The position numbers and the translations under genes are program-made. A stretch of 64,000 bases of DNA from contig NC_071388.1 of the NCBI RefSeq assembly GCF_022682495.2, positions 17,347,171-17,411,170 on the forward strand, in the 5' to 3' direction. Shown in pieces: positions 1 to 11,481 of this stretch. How positions within the stretch are numbered: the stretch's first letter is position 1; each line of letters starts with the position of its first letter. This DNA is from Desmodus rotundus (lineage: Eukaryota; Chordata; Mammalia; Chiroptera; Phyllostomidae). A model generated the notes under the pieces. The model did no database searches. It had not been told where the DNA came from and was given only the letters and a program-made list of their open reading frames with translations.

Positions 1-1187
1 TTTTGCTTCTACATCGAATCACAAATAAGCAATAAGAATAATGTTGGTCATTACTGTACATCATTCCTAAAAATCTAGAGGCAGGGTTTTCATTTTTCAA
101 ATCACAAATAATTTTTCACAGAAATCTCCTTAAACATTGTTTCTTCTCCTCGAACTTTACACTAAGACCAGCATAAGAAATCTCACATCTCCATCTCACC
201 TGTGGCTGCCTCTCCCTGGGCCACCTGCCCCTTACCACCATTGCTCTGCAACCAGAGGGCTGGTGCTTCAGGTGACATGGCAATTGAATTCCCCAGGAAG
301 TGTTGTTCTTCAACGTCATGTAGGAATATCTGGTGAACAGAACCGTCTGTACTTCCTATAAAAAGATATTAACTCTCTCTGGGTAATATCAACACTAGTG
401 TTTATTCCCAATTCAGCTAAAAAGTATATGTCTAGACTGAGGAAATATTAACAAAGAGAGAGATTGGTTCCTGAACCACAAACACTGGAATTCTTTCAAT
501 TGGCAAGTTACTATGAACTCAACTCTCTGCCCTTCATGTGTGAGATAACTGAATGGAGTTACCGTAATCCCTTGCAGAGGCAGAGAATCTCTATCAATGA
601 AATTACAATACCAATTGTTGGTGAGCTCTCCTTAGTTCCCTCTACTGCTCAGGTTAGATTTTGAAATTATTAATATTATGTAACCTACTTCTTCATAAAA
701 AATGCAAATATCTTGCTAAGAATCAGCTTCCATTAGAAAAGCTAACCTAATCTTCAAGACAAGAAATTCATGAAGATTTTTGTTTGTTTGTTTCATGTAT
801 GAGACTGATTTAGAATAAGTGGCAAACGTCATACAGGAAGATATGTATGTATATTTCCTTTTCTTTGGTCCTTCTGATTTCAATGATTCGAGTATTTGCT
901 AACACAATTCTCTGTTAATATACCGATACTTCCACTCAGCAACAATGTTCACAAGTTTTAAGGAAAAAATGTTATTTTCAGATTAGAATTGATTAGAATA
1001 CTGTTATATTTGTATGAGATTTTGCCAAACAAATTTATCATTAGCCTTCTAGTCCACCTTGGGTATTAGGCAAACTATAATAGCCATTTTGAACATGAAT
1101 GTAATGATGGATTTAACAACCACCAGTGAAGCCATATCAGAGAAGTGAGTTGCAAAATAATAAAGAGGTCAGATTAAAATCAGGTAA
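1..1187. other. AT-rich sequence, no feature recognised
   Basis: No repeat family, RNA gene or plausible coding exon was recognised. Short open frames here (up to 74 codons) lack motifs and overlap one another on both strands, as expected by chance. Confidence 0.5.
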
Positions 1188-1441
1188 TGTCCTGGCCAAG
1201 TGGCTCAGTTGGTTGGAGCATTGCCCCAATGTACCAAAGGATTGCACGTTGGATTTCCAGTTAGGGCACACACCTGGGTTGTGGGTTCGATCCCTGGTTG
1301 GGGTATGAATGGGAGGCAACTGATCAATGGTTCTCTCTCACATTGATCTCTCTCTCTCTCTCACTGCCTCTTCCTTCCTTTTTCTCTTCAATAAATAAAA
1401 ACACATCCTCAGGGGACAATTAAGAAAAAAAGTTGAAAAAG
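1188..1441 (+). mobile_element. VES-type tRNA-derived SINE (copy 1)
   Basis: The head 'cctggccaagTGGCTCAGTTGG' holds the A-box-like pol III promoter. It is followed by 'ttagGGCACAcacctgggttgtGGGTTCGATCCC', a CT-rich stretch and an A-rich end. An 11-bp direct repeat, aaatcaggtaa, at 1177-1187 and 1442-1452 flanks the copy and fits an L1-mediated target-site duplication, so the copy is complete at both ends. VES elements are known from yangochiropteran bats. The copy is diverged, and transcription is not implied. Confidence 0.9.
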
Positions 1442-1823
1442 AAATCAGGTAACATTTAATAAACACTAAATTTGGTGTTGCAGTGTGCTCATAGCAACTG
1501 TTCTATATTTAGTGTTCTTGTAAGTCACCCTAGATTTGTGTGTGTCGCAGTCTCAGGCCTATAAGTGAAAAGTAAAGTAGAAAATAAAGCTTGAGGAATT
1601 TTACTTCAAAAATTAATGCTGTTCTTGTATAGTAACCACAGATGAGTGAGCTAAAATGACAGACCAGAAGGAGTGAGCATTTACATTTAGAATGTGAGAA
1701 TCAATGCGTATGCCTATTTTCAAACACTGACCGCTTCGTGGATTAGAAGGGATCCAGATTTGATTTGACATACTCTTATTGTTTTATAGCTATTACACAA
1801 ACTCTGCCTGGAATCCTTGCTCC
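1442..1823. other. No feature recognised
   Basis: AT-rich single-copy-looking DNA between the SINE and the GC-richer LTR-like block. Nothing supported. Confidence 0.5.
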
Positions 1824-2130
1824 TGTGATGCTGGAGGGGCTCGTCCCTAAGAGGCAGGAGATAGGAGCGAGGAAACTCCGAGGCGCCCCAGGACTAAGAT
1901 AAAGGACGTCAATACAGAACAAAGACCCTGTCCTAAGGCTGGTACCTCAGGAATGAGAAAACTCTGGATGCGCCCCAGGACTAGGACAAAGGGCATTGAT
2001 AAAGGACATAGACTCTGTTCTAAGACAGGCTGTCCCCACTTTCTGCAAAGTGCTGAATCGTGGTGAACCATGACTGCACCTGCGCAGAAGATGCTACATG
2101 ACCCCTGAAGTAATAAACACTCAGGAAATA
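1824..2130 (+). mobile_element. LTR-like segment with an internal tandem repeat
   Basis: This GC-richer block in AT-rich surroundings opens with TGTGATG. It holds two tandem diverged copies of a unit of about 86 bp: 'gaaactccgaggcgccccag...' from 1872 and 'gaaaactctggatgcgccccag...' from about 1957. It ends near an AATAAA at 2112-2117. Duplicated U3 blocks upstream of a polyadenylation signal are common in retroviral LTRs. No TATA box or matching partner LTR is seen and the family is not recognised, so a non-retroviral repeat is also possible. Confidence 0.4.
1872..2040. repeat. Two-copy tandem repeat, unit about 86 bp
   Basis: Both copies share the cores 'gcgccccaggacta' and 'ctaag(g/a)c(t/a)gg' in the same order and spacing: 'aggactaagataaaggac' against 'aggactaggacaaaggg', then 'ccctgtcctaaggctgg' against 'ctctgttctaagacaggc'. 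The copies are diverged, so the duplication is old. Confidence 0.75.
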
Positions 2131-4185
2131 TTTAATGAGTGTTTTAAAGGTGTCTTGGATTTATAAGCTAATAAATAGTTAGTTGGATATTACTATCAAT
2201 TTAATATGCCACTGATAAATAAGCAAACAAAATAGAAAACAAAGAAGCTTTCAATTCCTACTTTAATACACCATTTATTTGTGTTCAGATATAATTATAT
2301 ATTTTAATTCTCTTTTGTCCCTAAAAGATTTGCTTGCAGTTGATAAAAAAGGGAAAGATAACATCTACAAGTATTAAAATTTATAAGGAACTATATTACT
2401 GGTTTTAATCACTCAGCTTGTTAAAATTTTATCCTTTGAAACACTGTTACGGCAAAATGTTGTGAGAAGTATGGGACCTTTGGTCAAATAAGTTTAGGAT
2501 GCACTGTGTAATATATTTCTTACTGAATACTCACTGAGAATGTTTGTGTTTTAAAGGTTCAAGGTAGTGATAAACCCAGTTCCATAGAAGTTACTTGCAC
2601 TTAAACCAAAGATATCTGCCTTTATTTGAAACAAAATCTTGTTTTTGGCACTTTACAACATTATGTAGTTTTTGAAATGTTTATTTACAAAGCCTTATGT
2701 ACCATAGTTTACTCATGATTTATTTTTTCTAAAAAGTCAATTCATATTTCTCACATAATGACAAGAGAATGTTCATCTGTGGGATCTCTAATGAATTTTA
2801 AATGAATTTATCTTTCTTGAAACAAAGAGGTAGAGCTGGTGTCAAAAACTAATACATGTAATTATTTTGAGAGCACATTTGGCTGGGATACTTGAAGAAT
2901 AATGTACAGAAGGCCCAAAAGCTTGAGACCATGCCATTCAGATAGCCCTTTGCAAAGATAGAATGATTCATGAAACAGCATTTCTTTTCAGCTCAGCTGA
3001 AACACTGCTTCCCACTGGAAATACTGAAATGACATAATTGAGTGGAATAGAATGCTTGGGCTGGTGTATATTTCATTAGAGTTGAGTAAGATATCTCATT
3101 CTGCTTTCAGATTAGTCGTTATTTTTTCATGCTATACTCTTAGACTTGAAATGTTACCTTAAAGACCTGGTGGGTTTTCACTACTTCCATGAAAACTGAG
3201 TATATATAACATATAATCAATTCATTATTTGAGATAAAATCTGGAATTGAAAATAATGTCATCAGGATTTTGTTAAGGAAAACTTATCCAAAAATAATTT
3301 AAAAGTCTGCCTGACTTGCCCTGTCACAGAGAGAAGACCAAGTTAGTATAAAAATAGGGAGATTCAGTTACAATATTACAGGAACTGATGACTTTTTGAA
3401 TTATAAAAAATAAAACAGCTTTGAGAGTTTGTCCTTGCTTTCCTCTCTTCTCTCCTTTTATTTTTATTTTTCCTTTGTTCCAGGGATTGTACCCTGCAGA
3501 AAACTGAGGCTCCGTGAACAGTGTTGAATTAGGGAGTTCAGAAGTAGGAGCGTGATTCTATGAAAACGGCCCTTTAGAAATGTCAGTTTTATTAGGGCGA
3601 GCCTATTTCCAAGTAAATAGACCTAGCACCTAAGACTCAGGAGTGCCACACAGCAAATAGATGAGAGGAAATAAAATCGTAAGCAATTAAGATTTGTAGG
3701 CGAATAATTTTCTACCTGATTTGTGTTGTATTGTCTTGAGCTGTAGTATTATCTGTATATTTGCAGGTAATTTCAGCTACAGATTTATGTCTTCATCTAG
3801 TTCAAAACGTATGCCTTTATAAAGCATTCACCTTCTTTATCTTCCTGTAAATAGTGGCATTTTCTCCAAGTCTTTATTAAGGAGTGGGTAAAAACATAGT
3901 TCATTTCTCAAAATATTTGTATGTTTAAGAGCACTATAGTCCAGCCAGCTTAGAATAATTTATAAAATCATGGGGTTACATCCAATCAACCAGTGAACAT
4001 GAGGAAATTTTTTTTTCCTTTTGGATTGTTTGAAGCTATATGAAGCAGTTGAAATGATTCTAGACCCCTTCAGATTTATTTCTCCTCTGTAAGAAGTGGA
4101 GAATACAGTAGACTGAGCTGAAAGTCCTGCAGGCCTCCACTACCTCTGACATCCCATTGGCATCCAGTCCAGACACACCTTATAC
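2131..4185. other. AT-rich sequence, no feature recognised
   Basis: No interspersed repeat could be named and there is no coding signal. The part around 2880-3150 has more balanced composition and no repeat similarity that I can see. It could be unique DNA, but that alone does not show conservation. Confidence 0.45.
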
Positions 4186-4189
4186 ACCC

Positions 4190-4290
4190 CCATGCATGCC
4201 TGTCACAACCTGGCCACATGTGTGCACATATATGCACACACACATGCACAAGCACACAGACACATTCACATACAAAAAAATCACACTCAC
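4190..4290. repeat. Imperfect CA/CACA-rich microsatellite
   Basis: Runs of 'acacacatgcacaagcacacagacacattcacat' type sequence are interrupted by ATG and ATA. The apparent open frames over it on both strands are low-complexity artefacts. Confidence 0.7.
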
Positions 4291-4739
4291 AACCAGAGAC
4301 AGAAAAATATTATAGTAGTGAAACAAACAAATAAAAAATCCCCTCGAATTAGAAATATACAGCACTCATGGGAGCATTGGAAGCAACAGTGTGAATTGTT
4401 TTTCTGGGAATGATAAACAAGGTATCTTGGATTCTTAAAGCTAATAATTTATTAACATTTTCAACTCACCATTTTAAACATAGCATTTCAAATTGAATTT
4501 AATATACATTTTTTATTTGCACCAAAATTTACAGATCACCCTTTGGTGTTGTTACTGAAATCACAAAATTTCACCAAATGTGGCATGGTAAGATTGCCTG
4601 GCACTTCAGATAAGCTTTTCATTAATCTTTGCATGTTGGCTGTATAAGCTGGTTGTATCTACTTCTTTCATTGTCTTACTAATTGTATATAAAAGAAGAA
4701 AATGCATGCTAATACTGCTATTTACAGGCCACTTGAAAT

Positions 4740-4970
4740 AATATCTGTAACAATAATTATTATAATGTCATCATTTATTGTTTACAATGTATCAGATACT
4801 GCTCTATAGTCCTACGCACATAGTCTAAGGTGTCCATTTTAACAATGAACAAGCTAAGGCACAGAGATGTGAATTAACTTCCATTACACCACACAGCTAG
4901 TAAACATACATTTAAGACAGCCTCTTGGTGTTCAGGTATTCTGCCATCACATCGCCTGACTAGAGAAGAG
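4740..4970 (-). mobile_element. MIR SINE remnant
   Basis: The strand as given reads like the reverse complement of the MIR consensus: 'tcatttattg...tatcagatactg', then 'ccattttaacaatgaacaagctaaggcacagagatgtgaattaact', then 'acacagctagtaa'. These match the MIR parts for low-copy-count blocks, 'tctgtgcctcagttt' and 'actagctgtgtgacc' in reverse. The copy is ancient and diverged. Confidence 0.7.
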
Positions 4971-5220
4971 TGGATTGGGTCTTCGTCATATTCAGTAGTA
5001 CGATGAATGTATTAAACGCAACCTTTTGAAATGGATTTAAATGGCTATTCTTCTATGCCTGAATGCAGCCCACTACAAAAGGCTAACACATTATGGAAAA
5101 GGGAACATGGGACTCTCTAAAAGTGAAAGGCATTTGCCATCAATTCTATTGAACTTTGAGGCCTTCAGGTTTGTTTCTTCACATTATTGTCTTTGTGGTG
5201 GTGGCGGCAGAGAAACTTGA

Positions 5221-5600
5221 GCAATGAAAAGAAAGGCATAAATCACAGAAGGATATATATAATATGATTCAATTTATATAAAGTTTCAAACCAGGGCACT
5301 ACCTAAAACTGGGTACTTCAGGAAAGATGAGTAAGGAAAAATTATGAAAATAAAAACAGAATAATTCAAAGTAAAGTAAGGATAATGTTTCACCTTTGTG
5401 GAGAAAGAGGATAAATTATTAGACAAAAGGAACACATATTAGGATAAAAGGGTTTCTAAGCAAGCATAATATCGGGTGTCTTAATTCGGATGATGTGTCC
5501 CTTGGAGTCCTTGTCACTGTTGTTACCTATTTTCTGGGTTGTATTCAGTTGTGTATGTTTGTGTGTTTACTACCATCACAGTCATAGCCAGTTGGTCATA
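5221..5600 (+). mobile_element. Old L1 (L1M-type) 3' end remnant
   Basis: The run 'cacagaaggatatatataatatgattcaatttatataaagtttcaaa' matches the typical segment just before the 3' end of mammalian L1M elements. Diverged and truncated at the 5' side. No coding capacity. Confidence 0.55.
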
Positions 5601-6350
5601 TAGCCACGTTAATGTGACCAGTTTCCAGAGCAGTCAGAATACTCAGTTCTGGGAACATTTATCATTTTCATTTTCAAATGTATGTTTCAGAATTAAATGT
5701 TACTCCATATTCTCCTAATGAGGATTCAGCAAACAGTGCAATTATATATCGATTTTATCTTTGTTTCATTGATCTCTCTATTTGCAAGAGTTGGAACTAA
5801 TAGCTTTAAGGATAGATGAACACAATTTGGTAAATGCAACACCTACTCAAATAGTATAGATTTGGAGTTTGAAGTTGAACTCAAACATTTTAAGTTTCAA
5901 ATTTCATCTGTTACTACAAAAAATTAGTTCCTGGCTCAAGAAGAAAGGTGTATTTCTGCTAAGGCTCTATGAGCATTTAACACATTATATTTTAAGACAT
6001 TTGACTAATTAAGTGTAATAATTCTAAACCCCAAAATATTTAGTTCAAAATTAAAATAATATATTTTGATTTAAGAGATTTTCATAGTAATTTAAAATAA
6101 AATGATCCTTTAATTTTTAAAATGTTTAAATATTTAATAGTATTTAAATCATCTTATACTACTAAGTCATAAGTGATTTGATTGAAATCTGGCAGTTGTC
6201 AACACCACACAATTTGAGAGGAATAAATGGACATTTTATATTACCATTTGCATTTCTAAGTTTTACCTCTTAATCGGCAAAGAATAACAGAATGGAGCAT
6301 ATGTGAAATATATTATCACATCTTCCTAAAGAAAAGTACTCTTATTCTGT
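5601..6350. other. AT-rich sequence, no feature recognised
   Basis: Runs of A/T-rich sequence, for example 5990-6160, with no named repeat. Confidence 0.5.
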
Positions 6351-6551
6351 GCCCTGGTTGAGTGGCTCAGTGGATTGAGCACTGGCCTGGGAACCAAAAG
6401 TTTGCCAGTTCGATTCCCGGGCAGGGCATATGCATGGGTTTTAGGACAGATCCTTAGTTGGGGGCATGTGGGAGACAACTGATGTTTCTCTCCCCTTTTT
6501 CTCCTTCCCTTTCCCCCTCTCTAAAAACAAATAACTAAAATTTTGTAAAAA
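6351..6551 (+). mobile_element. VES-type SINE (copy 2)
   Basis: The copy begins 'gccctggttgaGTGGCTCAGTGG' and contains 'CCAGTTCGATTCCCGGGCAGGGCA', followed by 'gatgtttctctcc' and an A-rich tail. The repeat ttattctgtg at 6342-6351 and again near 6552-6561 brackets it as a likely target-site duplication. The B-box-like GTTCGATTCC is intact. Confidence 0.9.
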
Positions 6552-7043
6552 TTATTCTGTGATTTAATATTCAACAAAAATATTTGTCAGAATAACCAAT
6601 TGAATAGAATGTAATTATAATTAGTAAACGATTTTGAAAAAATTAATGGTTTAAGTCATCCTCATTCTAAGGAATGCATCACAACTAAGAAAGTCAAAGT
6701 TTCCTGCTCACTTCCTATGGAAAACTATGAGTTCTAATGATTACGTTGGTTTTTCCAATACATATATCCCCACTTTACAAAAATTTCAATGTGCACAACT
6801 TTAACATGCTTCAGAAAAGGAGTTTTAACAATGACTTTTATGCTCATAAACCTGGGATATCAAGTTCTTATGAATGAATGCTACTAAGGTAGACCTATAA
6901 GGCACTTACTGGGAGAACTCATCCATGCTTATAATCTAAAGGCTGAAAAATACTTAAAACCCAGAAGGGAAAACAAAGGTTGTTAAAGATCAAAGAAGGA
7001 CAATTGAGCAGCTTATCCAAAGTGAAATTTCAATTAAAAAATA

Positions 7044-7245
7044 TCAGTTACTCGGTGTATTGAGTGCCCACCAGTGAACCAAAGGGTCACAAGTTCAATT
7101 CCCAGTCAGGGCACATGCCTGGGTTGTGGGCTGGGTCCCCAATAGGGGTTGCTCAAGTGGTGACCACACATTGATGTTTCTCTCCCTCTCCTTCTTCCTC
7201 CCTTCCCCTCTCTCTAAAAATGAATAAGATCTTTTTAAAAAAAAT
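7044..7245 (+). mobile_element. VES-type SINE (copy 3), 5' end altered
   Basis: It has 'ctcggtgtattgagtgccca..gtgaaccaaagggtcac', then 'gttcaattcccagtcaggGCACATGCCTGGGTTGTGGG', 'gatgtttctctccctctcc' and an A-rich end. The first bases of the tRNA-like head (ccctggcyggtg) are missing or unrecognisable, so the A-box side is damaged. Confidence 0.85.
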
Positions 7246-8090
7246 AAGTTATAAGACCAATCATGAAAAAATGTTTTAAGTCACAGATTTTTAACAAATT
7301 ACAATTGTAGGGTAAACAATCTTGTTGGATTCTGGACCCCTGATCCAGGGATGGAGCAGCTGGCTGTAACTCATGAGGTCAGGGTTGATATAAAGTACTG
7401 TTAATGTAAAATTGAATGAGTCCCTCAATCAACTATAATTTAGCACTCATCACCTAGTGCAACGGCCCTTATTAGATTTCAGGGATACTCAAAACAAAAC
7501 TCAATCTTTGCCCTCAAAATTCATATGGAGTATTTTACAAATAATGTATCATTCACAATATAACAACTAGTAGAACAAATAAGAACTCACATGCAGAGTG
7601 ATTTAAACCACTCAAAATTCCAACTCATTCTGGGCTGGAGGATTAAAGATAAAGACATGAGCCTTGAAGTGTAAGTATGATAGTGTCCACAGGTGAGGTT
7701 TATAGAAATCGTTGCCAGTACTTCTAAGAGTATGTACAAAGTTAGGAAATTGAAGAAAAAGTGTCCAGTAATGAGGCATGGACAGAAAGAGGGGAGCATT
7801 GCAGAGCAGAGTATAGGAGACTGTTCTGCATGGTGTGGGCCCGGCTCCCACTTAGAAAGGCCAGTGGCAAGTGAGGTCCGGCACACAGGACCCACACTCA
7901 CAGGTTATCCCGTGGGGAATCAGTCCTGCATTGTACCTAAGCTGCTTTGAGACTTGCTTTTTGCAAAAACTCCCTCACCCTGAATTGAGGTAGCAAACGT
8001 TTACTGCATATCTTTAAAGTAACTTCCTAAAATCTATACTACACCTTCCAAGGAGGAGTGTAACGAGTTCAACCACTTTTCTCTTTACAT
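7246..8090. other. No feature recognised
   Basis: Contains overlapping open frames on both strands around 7587-7950, none with a family motif. They could be chance or part of an unrecognised ERV fragment next to the LTR-like segment that follows. Confidence 0.4.
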
Positions 8091-8352
8091 TTGTAAATAT
8101 CCTTCCTTTTTGATGTAATTAGCAACACCCTCTCCTTTGTTTTCTGTAACCTCCTAAAGGGAACCTGTGCATAGTAAATGAGGACCATCCTCCTTGTCAG
8201 GTACCTAGAAAAACAATAAAAGCCTGTCCAGGCAGGGTTTGGGACCCTCTCTCTCACTTGGAGAGTGGCTACACCATCCCTTTTCTCCACAGGATTTCTA
8301 TAGTCCGTGTATTGCTGCCACAACACATGGATCCCTTGGGCCGGGATCCACA
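8091..8352 (+). mobile_element. LTR-like segment with polyadenylation signal
   Basis: An AATAAA at 8215-8220 is followed by 'agcctgtccaggcagggtt', then 'ctctctctcacttggagagtgg'. This looks like the R-U5 part of an exogenous-type retroviral LTR. The end near 8329-8349 holds 'ggatcc...ccgggatcc', which partly resembles a proline-tRNA primer-binding site. No upstream TATA box or gag-pol remnants are clear. The 106-codon minus-strand frame across it is an antisense artefact. Confidence 0.4.
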
Positions 8353-8885
8353 TCACAGAGCGGATGACATCCTGAAAAAATAAAAACAAAGCATTATAGA
8401 CTTCAAAAATTTTTTGAAAGCAACATGAAACTCCTGTAAAAATGTATGTAAGGAAGTAAAATTATATGATTATTATGCTATAGAGGCCACTCTGACAGCA
8501 ATACAGTTAATGGGTTGGCATTCAGGGACACCAAAGATGGAGAAAATCTTTGTCCCCGGCCAAATATAACATGTTCTTCAATAAAAGTGGAATAATCACA
8601 CATATTTTACTGTGAATTTCAAAAGCAAAATCAATAGGAGTTAGTGCCAGTTTGGATGTGAGGACAAGAAAATCCACTCAGTGAGCTGTGCAATTTGACG
8701 GGCCAGGAGAATTGAGATTGAGAAGTCTTCAAATATTGCAACCTTCGGTCCAATGGGTGAGACATGTTTAGTGGCCCACAGAGAACATTGGTGAAATCAT
8801 TAGCATATCACATCTACACTAACTCGGGGCCAATAAATGCAGAACCAAACATTCTAAGTATGCATTCTTGGTGATAAAAATTAAA
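8353..8885. other. No feature recognised
   Basis: AT-rich sequence with no named repeat or coding signal. Confidence 0.45.
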
Positions 8886-9090
8886 ATTGCTAACACATAT
8901 CATCTGCAACACATTATTCTAAATTCTAAATCCACTAACACATTTAACATTCTGTACTCCCTACTAGACTAGTACTATGATCTCACTTGACACAGGAGAC
9001 AACTAAGGCATAATGAATTACAAAAACTCTCCCAAGAGCACAGGACTGCTACTAGGATTCCAACCCAACCAACCAAGCCTCGGGGTTCTT
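8886..9090 (-). mobile_element. MIR SINE remnant
   Basis: Reverse MIR layout: 'ctaacacatttaac', 'ctatgatctcacttgacacaggagacaactaaggcata', 'aactctcccaagagcacaggactgctactaggattccaaccca'. This follows the order 'cccattttacagatgaggaaactgaggca...caaggtcacacagctagtaag...gattcgaaccca'. Old and diverged. Confidence 0.65.
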
Positions 9091-11269
9091 CCCCTACTCT
9101 GCATACTGACTCAGTCACTTTGTTTCATTTGGGTATTTTCTTGTCAAAGAGACTTTTGTTCAGTAGAAATTACAAATTCGTAACTATAAAGATCGTAGGG
9201 AACTGCATGACTCCTGAACGATCAGCAACAGCTTTAAATTACTGTCTATTTTCAGTTGGTTGGTGAAATTGTTGTTGCTCAGCAAGGAAGTTTAGTTTAA
9301 GTATAATCACTCTCTCGAAGCTGTATATATCATTCACACTGAAAGTGGTGAGAAAACGTAGCCTGTATTCAAAGAAATACACTCGCCCAAAATGGAAAAG
9401 TTAATAATTGCTAGATGGTACAAAACTATCCAAATGTAAGTGGAGTTCGCACCATGGAAAGTAATTTTCCAGCAGGTTACAGGGTGGTTCTGCTATACTT
9501 ATATATGTGTAGAATCAAAATTCAGTGACAATTGACAACCCTAGGGAGACTTGAATACATCTTTTTTGTTTTTGTAACAGGGACATCAAAAATTATATGT
9601 ACTTCACCGAAATTGAGGTGAATTCCTGCAGACTTGGTGCAGCAATCTTAGAATGTTTACAGATTTATTCCAATTATATTCTATGTCCCAAAGTGGGAAG
9701 GTGTCTCGGAAAAGAGAGAGAATTACCATGTTGGGAAATGTAAAATTCATTTAATGGGTCTTTACAAATTTGATTATTTTTTTCACTTTATATTTTGGGA
9801 ATAGCCTTGGAAATGTTTTCTGGGCCTTGGGTCTGAATTTCCAACTTTCAGAAATGTTTTATCATTGAGTTTTCCTTAGAACTTTCACAGAAAGAAAGCG
9901 TACATAAGTCTCTAGAAACTGTTTTCAGATCAGTGCTGACAAATGTGTCTCCCTCACTTCTCAGTAAAAATGATGCGGACTTCTTAAGTGATCTCATTCC
10001 ATTATTTTGAAAAGAGATAAGCTTTAATCCACTCCTGAGAGGAATGGAAATATGGGTGTGATGCAAAAGATAGAAGCATAGTGGAGAAGTGATACAGTCG
10101 CTGAAAAGAAAGCTGCCTGCAAGGACGTTTGTGCTTGGTGTGTACCCAGAGCTCTAGAAACCAGGTTCTTTTTAATGCAGCAGCATGTGGCCATTCAGTC
10201 CCTAAGAAAGCTGATTCAGAAATTTTATCTGACAAAATAAACCCAGTCGTTGCTTCACTGCTCTTGAAGAAAACTACGGTTTGAGGACTCACTGCATTCC
10301 TAAGTAGATTTGAGAAATTCCGGGTTGGAACTACCAAAGTGACAGTCAATTTCACTGAGTGTGTTTTGTGGATGACTGATATAATAAAAAAATTTTCAAT
10401 CATACTTTTTATAACTTTTCACAAGTTACTAATACTCTGTGATATCACTGTTTTATATAGATTTCCTTAATAAATACCAAATGCTTTTAATAGAAAATTT
10501 TGCCAGTTTTAGGTCTCTAGAGAGTATGAGTACCACCAGATGCAAAACATTATTAGCATTTTTGCATTTCATAACAGATATGCATTTTCCATATCAGCAG
10601 TGACAACTGAATAAAAATATTTAAAATGGTTTATATACTCTTTTCCTATAACAATTCCTTCTATATCACAATAAATAAGTTTGCTTTATATTTCACTGGA
10701 CCAAGAACCATTCCTTATTGACCTTGCCTCCTTCTCCAGCTCCCCAATTAGATGCACGTGTTTTGGTTCTCAAAAGCTTTGTCCATTGAAGACTGGTGCT
10801 AATTCAGAACCAGATAGATTTAATAGAGAAATCAATGTTAGAAGGTGCTTTTAAAGTCACTGTTAGCAAAAATGCACTGCAGATGTCACATTTTCAGTAA
10901 AATAATATCTTATCAAAATGAAACCCAATAGAACTATTCAGACATTCTCCTTGCAAGAAGATCCACTTTCTCACAAAATAAAATAATATAGTCTGTTTAA
11001 TTAAAAGGAAGTCACTTTATTCATTCCTCAAGGGATATTTAATAAGTTCTTCTAATTATTTATTATGGAAGATTGTGTCCTAAAATTTTTAAAAAGTAAA
11101 ATAAATGGCTTTCTACAATGGTGATCAAGTAAAGAATATTTTCTAAATATACAAAACAATGCTTAAAATACAAAATAAAATATGATAAATGTCATTACAG
11201 TATTAACAGTTCCATGAATAACTCGGAAGAAAAAAATAAACTTTGAGACCTTTCAAAAAGTAAGAAATT
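9091..11269. other. No feature recognised
   Basis: AT-rich DNA. A 133-codon open frame on the minus strand at 10002-10403 is the longest in the window, but it has no recognisable domain, no Kozak-like context that I would rely on and no adjoining exon signals. I treat it as chance. Confidence 0.45.
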
Positions 11270-11481
11270 GGCTCTGGCTGGTGTGGCTCAGTGGACTGAA
11301 TGCCAGCCTGCAAACCAAAGGGTGGCCAGTTAGATTCCCAGTCAGGGCACATCCCTGGGTTGCAGGCCAGGTCCCCAGGTGGGGGTTTGTTAGAGGCAAC
11401 CACACATCGATGTTTCTCTGTCTCTCTTTCTCCCTCCCTTCCCCTCTGTCTAAAAGTAAATAAATAAAATCTTTAAAAAAC
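11270..11481 (+). mobile_element. VES-type SINE (copy 4)
   Basis: A near-complete copy: 'gctctggctggtGTGGCTCAGTGG', 'ccagttagattcccagtcaggGCACATccctgggttgcagg', 'ccaggtgggggtttg', 'cacacatcgatgtttctctg', CT-rich stretch, then 'taaataaataaaatctttaaaaaa'. This subtype, with 'aggtccccaggtggggg', differs from copy 1, so at least two VES subfamilies are present. Confidence 0.92.

Noticed and set aside
1830..1850. Proline-tRNA primer-binding site of a provirus ('ggggctcgtcc')
   Set aside because: An 11-base match at the start, not the end, of the LTR-like block, with no gag-pol sequence downstream. Treated as coincidence.
8069..8389. 106-codon minus-strand frame
   Set aside because: It lies antisense across an LTR-like R-U5 region with AATAAA and has no motif of its own.
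10002..10403. 133-codon minus-strand open frame, the longest in the window
   Set aside because: No recognisable domain, signal or exon context. Frames of this size are expected by chance in 64 kb.
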